Shown: positions 24,254 through 34,300 of the stretch, piece after piece
Layout: each line of letters begins with the position of its first letter
Position numbering within the stretch: the stretch's first letter is position 1
Source of the DNA: Pseudomonadota bacterium
GTDB taxonomy: Bacteria > Pseudomonadota > Gammaproteobacteria > Burkholderiales > SG8-39
Assembly: GCA_026399375.1 (NCBI GenBank)
Contig: JAPLRD010000022.1
Coordinates: 1 to 41,559, forward strand
Direction: 5' to 3'
DNA length: 41,559 nt
Position numbers and translations under genes: made by a program
The notes under the pieces: generated by a model
The model's input: only the letters and a program-made list of their open reading frames with translations
Told to the model about the DNA's origin: nothing
Database searches by the model: none

Positions 24254-25224
24254 AACGTACTGCCATGGGACCGGCGATGTTGATCGTCTCGGCAGTGTTC
24301 CTGGTCGCAGTGCCTTGGCTGGTGCCGGCAGTGGCCGACCGCTTCTGGGTCAACGTGATGGCCGAGATCCTTATCTGGTCGCTGCTGGCCTCGAGCGTGA
24401 ACCTGCTCTTCGGCTACGTCGGGCTGCTGTCGTTCGGGCAGGCGCTGTTCTTCGGCTTCGGCATGTACGGCGTGGCGATCGGCGTGGAGAAGCTCGGGCT
24501 CGGCTTCTGGCCGGCGCTGGGCCTGGGGGTCGCGGCGCCGGTGGCGATGGCCTTCGTCGCGGGGATTTTCGCCGTGCGCCTCACCTGGCACTATTTCGCG
24601 ATCATCACCGTGGTGTTCTCGCTGATTTTCTACTTTCTCGCGCTGACGCTGAAGCCGCTCACCGGCGGCGACGACGGCATCAGCTTCACCCTGCCGCCGG
24701 CGTTCCGGTTCGGCGGCGCCGAGTTTGGCTTCGCGAGTGAGACCTTCCAGTACCTGTTCATCCTCGCCACCGTCGCGCTGTGCCTCTACGCCATGCGCCG
24801 GCTGCTCGCGAGCCCGCTGGGCAAGGCGTTCATGGCGATCCGCGACAACGACGTGCGCGCGTCGCTGATTGGCCTCAACGTGTACTGGCTGCGGCTGGCG
24901 GCGTTCGTGATGGCCGGCTTTCTAGCCGGGCTCTCGGGCGCGCTGTTCGCGTTCTTCGGCCGCTACGCTTCGGCGAGCTACATGTTCTACCACGTGTCGG
25001 GCGAGGCGGTGGTGTGGACTATCGTCGGCGGCGCCGGCACGCTGCTCGGCCCTCTGGTCGGGACCAGCTTGTTCATTCTGGTGCGCGAAGTGGTGTCGAC
25101 GCACTGGCAGCACCACGCGCTGATCGTGGGCGCGGTGGCGATCCTGATCGTGATCTACGCGCCGCGGGGCATGGTCGGGCTGTGGCGCGATCTGCTCGAG
25201 CGCTGGAGCGGCGGCGAAAAATGA
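24250..25224 (+). CDS. Branched-chain amino acid-type ABC transporter permease (LivM-like), set A
   Basis: Second permease of the importer, 324 aa, about ten hydrophobic helices. LivM marks include LLFGYVGLLSFGQALFFGFG, VRLTWHYFAIITVVFSLIFY, MAIRDNDVRASLIGLNVY (ATPase contact loop) and WTIVGGAGTLLGPLVGTSLF. GTG at 24250 overlaps the LivH stop by 4 nt and the stop at 25224 overlaps the ATG of the ATPase gene (ATGA). The frame is also open upstream through LivH, but that stretch encodes no family sequence. It forms the membrane channel together with the LivH-like partner. Confidence 0.92.
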   Translation: MKRTAMGPAMLIVSAVFLVAVPWLVPAVADRFWVNVMAEILIWSLLASSVNLLFGYVGLLSFGQALFFGFGMYGVAIGVEKLGLGFWPALGLGVAAPVAMAFVAGIFAVRLTWHYFAIITVVFSLIFYFLALTLKPLTGGDDGISFTLPPAFRFGGAEFGFASETFQYLFILATVALCLYAMRRLLASPLGKAFMAIRDNDVRASLIGLNVYWLRLAAFVMAGFLAGLSGALFAFFGRYASASYMFYHVSGEAVVWTIVGGAGTLLGPLVGTSLFILVREVVSTHWQHHALIVGAVAILIVIYAPRGMVGLWRDLLERWSGGEK

Positions 25225-26012
25225 ACGAAGCCGCGAAACCGCCGATCCTGCGCATCGATGGCCTGACCAAGCACTTCGGCGGCCTGACCGCCGTCGACGG
25301 GGTCACGCTCGAATTCGCGCCGGGGCGCCTGCACGCGGTCATCGGCCCCAACGGCGCTGGAAAGACCACACTGTTCAACCTGATCTCGGGTTTCCTGCCC
25401 TCGGACGAGGGGCGCGTGTTCTTCGCCGGCCAGGAGATCACGCGCCTCGCGCCGCACAAGATCAGTCGGCTCGGCATCTCGCGCACGCTGCAGGTGAAAA
25501 GCGTGTTCAACCAGCTCAGCGTGGCCGACAACCTGTGGATCACGGCGCAGGCCAAGCGCGGCGTATGGAATCCGTTCCGGCGCACGGCCAGCTACCGCGA
25601 GTCCTGCGAGAAAGTCGAGCGCGTGCTGGAGCAACTCGACCTGACCGCGCTCGCCGACCGGCAGGCGGGTACGCTGTCGCACGGCGACATTGCGCTGCTC
25701 GAAATCGGCATGGCGATTGCGGCCGAACCCAAGCTGCTCTTGCTCGACGAGCCGATCTGCGGCATGAGCCCGGCCGAGACCGCGCGCACCGTGACCAAGA
25801 TCCGCGAACTCGCGCAGACCATCGACATCGTGCTGATCGAGCACGACATGGAGGTGGTGTTCGAGATTGCCGACGACATCACGGTCATGGCCCAAGGCGC
25901 GATCCTCGCCTGCGGCAGCCCGAAAGAGATCGCGGCCGACGAGCGCGTGCGCGAAGCCTATCTCGGCCGTCCCGAGGACGAGGACTACGTCGAGGAGGCG
26001 GTGCGTGCTTAA
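25221..26012 (+). CDS. ABC transporter ATP-binding protein (LivG-like), set A
   Basis: Cytoplasmic ATPase, 263 aa. Walker A is GPNGAGKTT (about 43-51), the Q-loop region is SRTLQVKSVFNQ, the signature is LSHGDIALLEIGMAI (LSHGD in place of LSGGQ, common in one branch of LivG), Walker B is LLLLDEP, and the switch His is LIEHDME. The acidic tail RPEDEDYVEEAVRA is unusual. The start ATG overlaps the LivM stop, and the last 8 nt overlap the LivF-like gene. LSHGD occurs in importers for urea and short-chain amides, among others, which agrees with the nearby nitrilase and amidase but does not prove it. Confidence 0.94.
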   Translation: MNEAAKPPILRIDGLTKHFGGLTAVDGVTLEFAPGRLHAVIGPNGAGKTTLFNLISGFLPSDEGRVFFAGQEITRLAPHKISRLGISRTLQVKSVFNQLSVADNLWITAQAKRGVWNPFRRTASYRESCEKVERVLEQLDLTALADRQAGTLSHGDIALLEIGMAIAAEPKLLLLDEPICGMSPAETARTVTKIRELAQTIDIVLIEHDMEVVFEIADDITVMAQGAILACGSPKEIAADERVREAYLGRPEDEDYVEEAVRA

Positions 26013-26703
26013 GGTCAGCGACGTCCACGTTCACTTCGGCAAGCTGCACATCCTGCAGGGCGTGTCGCTCGAGGTGAAGGAGGGCGAGTCGGTCGCGCTG
26101 CTCGGCCGCAACGGCGTGGGCAAGACGACCACGCTGCGCGCGATCATGGGGCTCGCCCCGCGCGGCCGCGGCGAGGTCCAATTCGACGGCTGCGATCTGG
26201 GGCGCCTGGAGGCGCACCAGGTGCCGCGCCAGGGCATCGGCTACGTGCCGCAAGGCCGCGGCATTTTCCCCAACCTGACCGTGTACGAGAACCTGTGCAT
26301 CGGCCTGCCGGGCAAGACCGACGCCGAGCGCGAGGCCTACGTATTCGAGCGCTTTCCGCGGCTGAAGGAGCGCCTGAAGCAGGCTGGCGGCACGCTCTCC
26401 GGGGGCGAGCAGCAGATGCTCGCCATCGCGCGTTGCCTGATGATGAAGCCCAGGCTTATCATCCTGGACGAGCCGACCGAGGGTATCGCGCCGAAGCTGG
26501 TGTCCGACATCCGGCGCGAGATCCACCGCATCAACCAGACGGGCGTGTCGATCCTGCTGGTGGAGCAGAACGTCGAGACCGCGTTCAAGCTGTGCCAGCG
26601 CGTGTTCATCATGGAAAAGGGCGCGGTTGTGCACAGCGGCACCTCGCTCGAATTGAAATCGCAGCCGGAGTTGGTGCATCGCTACCTCGGGCTATCGCTG
26701 TAA
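26005..26703 (+). CDS. ABC transporter ATP-binding protein (LivF-like), set A
   Basis: Second cytoplasmic ATPase of the importer, 232 aa. Walker A is GRNGVGKTT, the Q-loop GIGYVPQGRGIFPNLTV, the signature LSGGEQQMLAIAR, Walker B LIILDEPTEGIAP and the switch region ILLVEQNVETA, where Gln-Asn replaces His as is normal in LivF. GTG at 26005 follows GAGGAGG by 5 nt and overlaps the LivG-like gene by 8 nt. Together with LivG it forms the ATPase pair. It is followed after 53 nt by the receptor gene. Confidence 0.93.
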   Translation: MLKVSDVHVHFGKLHILQGVSLEVKEGESVALLGRNGVGKTTTLRAIMGLAPRGRGEVQFDGCDLGRLEAHQVPRQGIGYVPQGRGIFPNLTVYENLCIGLPGKTDAEREAYVFERFPRLKERLKQAGGTLSGGEQQMLAIARCLMMKPRLIILDEPTEGIAPKLVSDIRREIHRINQTGVSILLVEQNVETAFKLCQRVFIMEKGAVVHSGTSLELKSQPELVHRYLGLSL

Positions 26704-26756
26704 CGGCGGGTTCATGCAAGATGAATCGCTGACACGTAAACCAAAGGAGAAAGATC

Positions 26757-28049
26757 ATGGATGACAGCAACGAACCGAAGGTGAATCGCCGCAGCTTTCT
26801 GCAATACGCGCTCTCCGGCGGCGTCACCGCCGGGCTCGCCAACCTGACCATCATGAAAGACGCGTTCGCGCAGGCGCCGGCGGGGCCGATCGTCATCGGC
26901 CACCACTGCGAGCAGACCGGCGGCTTCGCTTCCTGGGGCTATTGGCACGACAAGGCGGCGCAGAAGGCGGTGGCCCTGGTGAACAAGCAGGGCGGCATCG
27001 CCGGGCGCAAGGTGGAACTGGTGACCGAGGACACCGAGTCGAACCCGGCCTCGGGCGCACGCAAGTTGCGCAACCTGATCCAGCGCTCGAACGCGGAGTT
27101 CGTCATGGGCTCGGTGCACTCGGGCATCATGCTCGCGTCGATCCCTATCGCCACCGAGTTGAAGACGATCTACATGTCGATGGGCGAGGCGACCGAGGCG
27201 ACCGGGTCCAAGGGCACGCGCTACAGCTTCCGCACGGGCATGGACACCTATTCGCTCGCGGCTGCGGGCGTACCCTGGTGCATGGAAAACCTGGGCAAGA
27301 ACTGGACCGTGGTCTACGCCGACTACGCCTGGGGTCAGAGCCACTTCCAGGAGGCGAAGGCGGTGGTCGAACGCCTCGGCGGCAAGGTGGTCGGCAACAT
27401 TCCGGTGCCGCTCGATGCGAAGGATTTCGTGCCCTACCTGACGCAAATCCCGGCCGAGACACAGGTCGTGTTCTCGATTTTCTTCGGCTCGCTGTCGGTC
27501 GCGTTCTACACCCAGGCGAAGTCGATGGGCATCGGCAAGAAGATGAAAATGTACTCGGTCAGCGGCACGCTCGAGGCGATCGCCCCGGCCGACATCGAAG
27601 GCGCGGCCGAGGGCGTCTACGTGCTGGAGAACTTCCCGCGCATGGCGAAATACAAGGACGACGCGTTCCACAAGGAGCACAACAAGATCATGGAAATCGA
27701 CGACGTCGACGCGCGCGAAGCGAACAGCAAGCGCGTGATGGCGAAGAGCCACGCCTGGCAGTCGTGGGAGGACATGTTCACCCTCAAGGCGGCGATCGAG
27801 GCCTCGGGCTACAAGACGCGCAAGGACACCGAGGGAGTGATCCGCGCGCTCGAGGGCCTGCAGATGAAGAATTCGCTCGGCCATCCGCAGGGCGACAAGA
27901 TACTGCGCAAGGAAGACCACAGCGGCATCCTCGACTGCTACATCAGTCGCATCGAGAACGGCCGCCTCGAAGTGAAGAGGAAAATTCCGAAGGAAGACCT
28001 GGCGAAGAACATGCCGGTGCGCCACGATCTGTCGAAGATGCCTGCGTAG
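26757..28049 (+). CDS. ABC transporter substrate-binding protein (LivK/AmiC-like), set A
   Basis: Periplasmic receptor, 430 aa, type I binding-protein fold. The N-terminus carries a probable twin-arginine signal: VNRRSFLQYALSGGVTAGL (R11-R12), ending near DAFAQAPAG. The mature part starts PIVIGHHCEQTGGFASWG and includes KAVALVNKQGGIAGRKVEL, VMGSVHSGIMLASIPIA, MSMGEATEATGSKGTRYSF and VVYADYAWGQSHF. A good AAGGAGA ribosome binding site precedes the ATG. This completes importer A. A hairpin after its stop may end the transcript before nitrilase. The ligand is unknown; the relation to amide/aromatic-acid receptors is only by general pattern. Confidence 0.9.
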   Translation: MDDSNEPKVNRRSFLQYALSGGVTAGLANLTIMKDAFAQAPAGPIVIGHHCEQTGGFASWGYWHDKAAQKAVALVNKQGGIAGRKVELVTEDTESNPASGARKLRNLIQRSNAEFVMGSVHSGIMLASIPIATELKTIYMSMGEATEATGSKGTRYSFRTGMDTYSLAAAGVPWCMENLGKNWTVVYADYAWGQSHFQEAKAVVERLGGKVVGNIPVPLDAKDFVPYLTQIPAETQVVFSIFFGSLSVAFYTQAKSMGIGKKMKMYSVSGTLEAIAPADIEGAAEGVYVLENFPRMAKYKDDAFHKEHNKIMEIDDVDAREANSKRVMAKSHAWQSWEDMFTLKAAIEASGYKTRKDTEGVIRALEGLQMKNSLGHPQGDKILRKEDHSGILDCYISRIENGRLEVKRKIPKEDLAKNMPVRHDLSKMPA

Positions 28050-28058
28050 CTCCGGAGT

Positions 28059-28092
28059 GCGGCGGGCCCGACTCTGAACCCGGGCCCGCCGC
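28059..28092 (+). terminator. Strong 12-bp hairpin after importer A
   Basis: GCGGCGGGCCCG (28059-28070) and CGGGCCCGCCGC (28081-28092) are perfect complements around a 10-nt loop, 9 nt after the stop of the receptor gene. No T-run follows, so it may act as a Rho-dependent or RNA-stabilising hairpin rather than a classical intrinsic terminator. Confidence 0.45.
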
Positions 28093-28154
28093 GAACGGCT
28101 ACACTCCCGCACCGCCGTGCCCGCGGCCGCGAATCACCCATAGGACCCGTCATC

Positions 28155-29234
28155 ATGGCCAAAGCATTGCCCAAATTCAAAGCCGCCGCGATGCACGTCG
28201 CGCCCGTTTTCATGGATACGCAGGCAACGGTGGACAAGGCCTGCGCGCTGATCAAGGAGGCCGCGAAGCACGGTGCGCGCCTGATCGCGTTCCCCGAGAC
28301 CTACATTCCCGCGTTTCCGATCTGGAGCGCGGTGCGCGCGCCGATCGAGAATCACGAATTCTTCCAGCGGTTGACACAGGCGGCCATCCGCGTCCCCGGG
28401 CCTGAAATAGCGCAATTGGCCGAGTGCGCGCGCGCGCACCAGGTGTTCGTTTCGATCGGCGTCAACGAGGGCACCGAGGCGAGCCTGGGCTGCATCTGGA
28501 ACAGCAACATTCTGATCGGCGACGATGGTTCCCTGCTCAATCACCATCGCAAGCTCGTGCCCACGTTCTTCGAAAAGATGGTGTGGGCGCCCGGCGACGC
28601 GCGCGGATTGAAGGTGACCGATACGGCGGTCGGCCGCGTCGGCATGCTCATCTGCGGCGAAAACACCAATCCGCTCGCGCGCTATGCGTTGATCGCGCAG
28701 GGCGAGCAGGTCCACATTTCGTCCTATCCGCCGATCTGGCCCACCCGGCCACCGGGCCAGCCCGGCGCCTACGACATCGAGTCGGCGATACGCATCCGCG
28801 CCGGCGCGCATTCCTTCGAGGGCAAGGTATTCAACATCGTCGCCTCGGCATTCTGGGACAAAAAGACGCGCGACGCGATCGTGAAGGGCGACGCCAAGGT
28901 GGCCGCCATTGTCGACAACACGCCGCGCAGCGTCTCCATTGTGCTCGGGCCGGACGGTATGCCGGTCAGCGAAACCATGCGCGATGAGGAGGGCATCCTC
29001 TACGCCGACATCGACGTCGCCAAGTGCGTCGAGCCGAAGCAGTTCCACGACGTCGCTGGCTATTACAACCGCTTCGACGTGTTCGGTTTATCTGTTGACC
29101 GAACGCACCGCGATCCGGCCACATTTGCGGATATGCCGGAAACGCCCTCGCCGGAAAACAATGCCCTCCGGCAGGAGCCGCGCGGCGAAGTCCCCGCCCG
29201 GAAGAAAGCGCCGGCCCGCCGCAAGAAAGTCTGA
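28155..29234 (+). CDS. Nitrilase-family carbon-nitrogen hydrolase
   Basis: A 359-aa enzyme that, in this branch, hydrolyses nitriles to carboxylate and ammonia. The catalytic triad is visible: E48 in AFPETYIPAFP, K133 in HRKLVPTFFE and C167 in LICGENTNPLAR, plus the second Glu E140. ICGENTNPL and the PAFPIW segment are typical of aliphatic/arylacetonitrilases rather than of amidases or carbamoylases. The last 25 residues (EPRGEVPARKKAPARRKKV) form a very basic tail beyond the family end. ATG at 28155 has no strong ribosome binding site. The amidase follows 122 nt later. The two importers on either side suggest uptake of the substrate or of its amide. Confidence 0.92.
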   Translation: MAKALPKFKAAAMHVAPVFMDTQATVDKACALIKEAAKHGARLIAFPETYIPAFPIWSAVRAPIENHEFFQRLTQAAIRVPGPEIAQLAECARAHQVFVSIGVNEGTEASLGCIWNSNILIGDDGSLLNHHRKLVPTFFEKMVWAPGDARGLKVTDTAVGRVGMLICGENTNPLARYALIAQGEQVHISSYPPIWPTRPPGQPGAYDIESAIRIRAGAHSFEGKVFNIVASAFWDKKTRDAIVKGDAKVAAIVDNTPRSVSIVLGPDGMPVSETMRDEEGILYADIDVAKCVEPKQFHDVAGYYNRFDVFGLSVDRTHRDPATFADMPETPSPENNALRQEPRGEVPARKKAPARRKKV

Positions 29235-29356
29235 CACAAGCCCAGAGCGACCGCGGTCGGCGTCGACAACGCAACGGCGGGATTTTCCTGCCGCAGCCGC
29301 ACATGCGGCTGCTAGAATCGACCCCTGCCAGGAAATTCCCTTACCGAAAGAAAACC

Positions 29357-30763
29357 ATGGAACTCGCCAACCTGACGCTCGCCGAGCAGGCCGCATTGCT
29401 GCGGCAGGGGCAATGCTCGAGCCGCGAGATTGTCGACGCCCATCTGGCGCGCATCGAACGCCTGGACGGCAAGCTGCACGCTTATGTCGAAGTCTATGCG
29501 GCCGAGGCGCGGCAGCTCGCGGACGGCGCGGACCGCGCGCGATCAAGCGGCCTGCCGCTAGGACCGCTGCACGGGCTGCCCATCTGCCTCAAGGATCTGT
29601 GCGACATCGACGGCCGCATCGGCACCGTCGGTTCGAAAATGTGGGCCAATCGCCGCGCCGGCGTGACTTCGGCCACGGTCGAGCGCCTGCTCGCGGCGGG
29701 CATGATTCCTCTGGGCAAGACGCACATGGTCGAATTCGCCTTCGGCGCATGGGGCACCAATCCACTGATGGGCGCCCCCTGGAATCCCTGGGACAGCGCC
29801 TGCCAGCGCGTGCCCGGCGGCTCGTCCTCCGGCACTGCGGTCGCGGTCGCGGCCGGCCTCGCGCCGGCGGGGATAGGCAGCGACACCGGCGGTTCGGTGC
29901 GCATTCCTTCCGCCTTCAACGGCCTGGTCGGACTGAAAGTGACCTACGGCCGCATCAGCCTGCACGGCACCGGATTGCTCAGCTGGACGCTGGATTCGAT
30001 CGGCCCGCTGGCGCGCTCGGTGGAAGATTGCGCGCAGCTGTTGCGCGCATTGGCGGGACCGGACGCGCGCGATCCGGCGACGCTGGCGCAGCCGGCGCTC
30101 GACCTGCCAGAGAAATTCGCCGCGAACGGCTTGCGCGGCATGCGAATTGCGTTGCCCGAGATAGCCCAGCTTCCGTCCTTCATGCACGTTGCGGCGCTCG
30201 ACGCCTGGACACGTTCGGCCAGGCTGCTGGAAAAGCTCGGTGCGGACATCGTGCCGGTACGGCTGCCGGAGTGGTATTTCTCGCTGGCGCGCACCGCAGG
30301 CACGATCATCGCCTCGGAAGCCTACGCGCTGCACCGGGACCACATCGAAGACATGGCGCAGCCGATCGGCGACGCGGTGCGCGGCCGTGTGTTGGGCGCG
30401 CGCGATATGGCGCCCGGCGAATATGCCGAAACGCTGCGCGTCATGGCCGAACGGCGGCGCAGCTTCGGCGAATGGTTCGGTCGCTTCGATGCGATCCTGC
30501 TGCCGACTCTCGCCGTTCCCGCGCCGCCGCTTGCGGGCATCGACGAAGCATCTCCCGTGCCGGCGTATTTCACGCGGCCGCAGAATTACCTCGGGCTCAC
30601 CGCGCTGGCGATGCCCGCGGGCATGCACGAGGGATTGCCGCTCAGCATCCAGATCATCGGCAAGCCTTTCGCCGAGCGCACGGTGCTGGAAATCGGCAAG
30701 GCCTATCAGGACGAAACGGGGTTCAACAAGCTGCGGCCTGATTTGAAAGGTTTTGGGGCCTAA
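29357..30763 (+). CDS. Amidase-signature family amidohydrolase
   Basis: A 468-aa hydrolase of the amidase signature family, which cleaves linear amides to acids and ammonia. The Ser-cisSer-Lys triad is K79 (LPICLKDLCD), S156 (GGSSSGT at 154-160) and S180 (GSDTGGSVRIPS at 174-185). ATG at 29357 is preferred: an in-frame ATG at 29303 would add 18 residues not found in the family. Only a GAAAG purine tract serves as ribosome binding site. The gene stops 3 nt before importer B starts, so amidase and importer B are very likely one transcript. It may act on the amide formed in side reactions of the nitrilase, or on amides imported by set B. Confidence 0.92.
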   Translation: MELANLTLAEQAALLRQGQCSSREIVDAHLARIERLDGKLHAYVEVYAAEARQLADGADRARSSGLPLGPLHGLPICLKDLCDIDGRIGTVGSKMWANRRAGVTSATVERLLAAGMIPLGKTHMVEFAFGAWGTNPLMGAPWNPWDSACQRVPGGSSSGTAVAVAAGLAPAGIGSDTGGSVRIPSAFNGLVGLKVTYGRISLHGTGLLSWTLDSIGPLARSVEDCAQLLRALAGPDARDPATLAQPALDLPEKFAANGLRGMRIALPEIAQLPSFMHVAALDAWTRSARLLEKLGADIVPVRLPEWYFSLARTAGTIIASEAYALHRDHIEDMAQPIGDAVRGRVLGARDMAPGEYAETLRVMAERRRSFGEWFGRFDAILLPTLAVPAPPLAGIDEASPVPAYFTRPQNYLGLTALAMPAGMHEGLPLSIQIIGKPFAERTVLEIGKAYQDETGFNKLRPDLKGFGA

Positions 30764-30766
30764 GGG

Positions 30767-31774
30767 ATGCCGGGGATGCAGACGGAGGCGAACGGGGCGG
30801 AGGCAGCAGGGGCGGCGCCGCGCGCGGCCGAGCGCGCGAAGGCGAGGCGGATTTATGTCACGCTCGCTTCCGTCATCGGCGCGCTGGTCAGCGTCTACTT
30901 CGTGCTGGTGCCGGTGTTCGGCCTCAACGTGGCGTTCCACTTCTACCTGATGCTGTGGATCACCATGGCCTCCGCGTTCAACGTCGCTTCGGGTTTTTCC
31001 GGCTACATGCCTTTCGGCTATGTCGCCTTCTACGGCGTCGGCGCATTCACCACCGCGATCCTGGTGAAGGTTCTCGGCTTTCCGGTGCTGGCGGCGCTGC
31101 CGTTTTCCGGTCTCGCCGGCGTTGTCCTGGGGCTTCTGTTCGCGCCGACGCTGCGGCTTTCCGGCATCTACTTCGCCATCGTCAGCCTGGCGCTCGCCGG
31201 CATCTGCCGACTGATCATCACCAATATGCCGGAGCGCATCACCGGCGGCTCCTTCGGCCTGCAGCTGGGCAGCCGCGCGGAGCCGGTGCTGTCCTTCTAC
31301 GTCATGATGTTCGTCATGCTGCTCGCGCTGGGCACCATCCTGTGGCTGTCGCGCTCGCGCCTCGGCAAGGCGCTGCGCGCGGTCCGCGACGACGCCGAGG
31401 CGGCCGACATGATGGGCGTCAACGTGGTGCGCGTGCGCCTCTACGGCTGGCTGATCGCCGCGTTCTTCCCGGCGCTGTGCGGCGGCGTCGAAGCCTGGTA
31501 CACCAACGTGGTGGACACCGAGACTGCATTCAACACCCTGACCACGGCGAAGACCGTGATCTACGCGGTGGCGGGCGGCCTCGGAACCGTGACCGGTCCC
31601 ATCGTCGGCGCCGTCGCCATGGTGTGGCTGGACGAGCTGATCTGGCGCCAGTTTCCCCGCATCAACCTGCTCATTCTCGGCATCGCCACCGTGCTCCTCG
31701 TATTGTTCCTGCCGCGCGGCCTGATCGGCACGCTCTTACGCCGCCGCCCGCAGTGGCGCCGCTACATTCCGTGA
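30767..31774 (+). CDS. Branched-chain amino acid-type ABC transporter permease (LivM-like), set B
   Basis: Inner-membrane permease, 335 aa, with a basic, Ala-rich cytoplasmic N-terminus of about 28 residues before the first helix. LivM marks are NVASGFSGYMPFGYVAFYGV, LRLSGIYFAIVSLALAGICR, RAVRDDAEAADMMGVNVVRV and VAGGLGTVTGPIVGAVAMVW. A TAAGGG motif overlaps the amidase stop and serves as ribosome binding site; ATG at 30776 is an alternative start. In this set LivM precedes LivH, the reverse of set A, so the two importers are not simple tandem copies. Confidence 0.92.
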   Translation: MPGMQTEANGAEAAGAAPRAAERAKARRIYVTLASVIGALVSVYFVLVPVFGLNVAFHFYLMLWITMASAFNVASGFSGYMPFGYVAFYGVGAFTTAILVKVLGFPVLAALPFSGLAGVVLGLLFAPTLRLSGIYFAIVSLALAGICRLIITNMPERITGGSFGLQLGSRAEPVLSFYVMMFVMLLALGTILWLSRSRLGKALRAVRDDAEAADMMGVNVVRVRLYGWLIAAFFPALCGGVEAWYTNVVDTETAFNTLTTAKTVIYAVAGGLGTVTGPIVGAVAMVWLDELIWRQFPRINLLILGIATVLLVLFLPRGLIGTLLRRRPQWRRYIP

Positions 31775-31785
31775 GCAATTGAGAT

Positions 31786-32663
31786 ATGGAAGCCCTGGTC
31801 CTCAACGGTTTGGTGAATGGTCTGATCGTCGGCGGTGTCTATGCGCTGATCGGCCTGAGCCTGACGCTGCTCTACGGCGTGCTGCGCATCGTCAATTTCG
31901 CACACGGCGAGTTCGTCATCGGCGGCTCGTTTCTCGCCTACGTGCTGTTCAACAGCCTGGGGATCGCGCCGCTGCTGGCGATGCCGCTCGCGGCGGTTTC
32001 ATTTTTCGCGGCCGGCTGGCTCTCCTACTACGTGCTGATTCCCAGGCTCGCGCGCAGCGACGATCCGGAAAACATGTCCTTCCTCATGATGTACGGCCTG
32101 TCGATCGCGCTCGCCGCGGTGATGCTGCTGATCTTCGAGGCCGATTCGCGCTCCATCGATTACGCCTTCAACCCGATCTCGATGAAGCTCGGGCCGATCT
32201 ACGTGTCGACGGCGCGGCTGGTCGCCTTCGGCGTAACCGTCGTGATCTCGCTCGCGCTGGCCTGGTTTCTGTACCGCACCCTTCCGGGCAAGGCGCTGCG
32301 CGCCACCATCATGAACCGCGAGGCGATACAGATCGTCGGCGTCGACGTGGAAAAACTCTCGGCCTTCGCCTTCGCGCTCGCCACCGGCCTCGCCGGTGTG
32401 ACCGGAGTATTGATCGCATTGGTGTTTCCCGCGTTCAACGCGTTCTCCGGCGCGGAATATTCGATCATCGGCTTCATCGTCGTGGTGCTGGGCGGCCTGG
32501 GCAATCCGATCGGCGCGCTCATAGCCGGCATTATCTACGGGCTTGCGGAACAGCTGGCGACTGTGTTCCTGCCGCAGGCGCTGGCGCAGATCGTCGGCTT
32601 CGCCATTCTGGTCGGCACGATCCTGGTGCGGCCCACGGGCATACTCGGCTGGCGGGCGCAGCG

Positions 32664-32667
<4 letters not shown>
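31786..32667 (+). CDS. Branched-chain amino acid-type ABC transporter permease (LivH-like), set B
   Basis: Second permease of importer B, 293 aa, about eight helices. Family marks are NGLVNGLIVGGVYALIGLSL, GVLRIVNFAHGEFVIGG, NREAIQIVGVDVEKLSAFAF (loop to the ATPase) and FIVVVLGGLGNPIGALIAGI. It begins 11 nt after the LivM-like stop, and its own stop overlaps the ATPase start by 4 nt (ATGA). The helices and loops align well with the set A LivH but with many differences, consistent with an old divergence. Confidence 0.93.
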
Positions 32668-33378
<711 letters not shown>

Positions 33379-33389
<11 letters not shown>

Positions 33390-34167
33390 GTTGACGCCCG
33401 AGCGCATGGCCGCGTCGCCTGATGCCGTCAGGCCGGTGCTCGAGCTGCGCGCTGTCGACGTGGCGTATCACGGCGACATCCGCATATTGCAGGGCTTGAG
33501 CATGGCGGTGCGCCCGGGCTGCATCACCGGCGTGATCGGGCCCAACGGCGCCGGCAAGTCGACGGTACTGCGCGCGCTATACGGATTGCTGAAGCCGGTT
33601 GCGGGCGACGTGCTGATCGACGGCGAAACGGTCACCGGCATGAAGCCCTGGCGCTTTATCGAGCGCGGCATCGCGCTGGTGCCGCAGGGCCGCAGCCTGT
33701 TCAACGAGTTGACCGTCGACGACAACCTGCGCCTCGCCTGCTGGTCCTTCCGCAAGGACAAGGCTCGGGTAGAGGAAGCGCTGGCGCGCGCCTACGAACA
33801 ATTCCCGATGCTGAAAGAGCGGCGCAACCACGCCGCCGGCGCCATGAGCGGCGGCCAGCAGCGTTTCCTGGAACTGGGGCGGGCGCTGGCGCTGCAGCCG
33901 CGCGCGGTGCTGCTCGACGAGCCGACCGCCATGATCGCGCCCAAGCTGGCGGCGGAGATCTACGAATTCATCCACGGCCTGCCAGCGCGCGGGATCACCG
34001 TGCTGCTGGTGGACCAGAACGTGCGCCAGTGCGTGCGCATTTCGGACCACGTCTATGTGCTCGAACTCGGGCGCAACAAGGTCGACGGCTCGGCGGGCGA
34101 CTTTACCCAGGACTCCGATTTGCGCAATCTGATCGCCGAATGGGTGGACTATCGCATCGACGAATGA
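33379..34167 (+). CDS. ABC transporter ATP-binding protein (LivF-like), set B
   Basis: Second ATPase of importer B, about 262 aa. Walker A is GPNGAGKST, the Q-loop ALVPQGRSLFNEL, the signature MSGGQQRFLELGRAL, Walker B VLLDEPTAMIAP and the switch region LLVDQNVRQ. Starts are uncertain: TTG at 33379 has GGAGG 6 nt upstream (33368-33372) and is preferred; GTG at 33349, TTG at 33391 and ATG at 33406 are in frame. With TTG at 33379 it overlaps the LivG-like stop by 11 nt. The C-terminal extension WVDYRIDE is acidic. Confidence 0.9.
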
Positions 34168-34300
34168 ACAAATTGGACGAATGACGACGGCGGCGCCAGC
34201 AATTTCTAAATTCGCTGCATAATGAATTCCGCAGCAGGTTGATCGCGGGATGCTCGAGGGGACATCCCATCTTTTTGATTCAAAACCGAAGGAGAATGAC

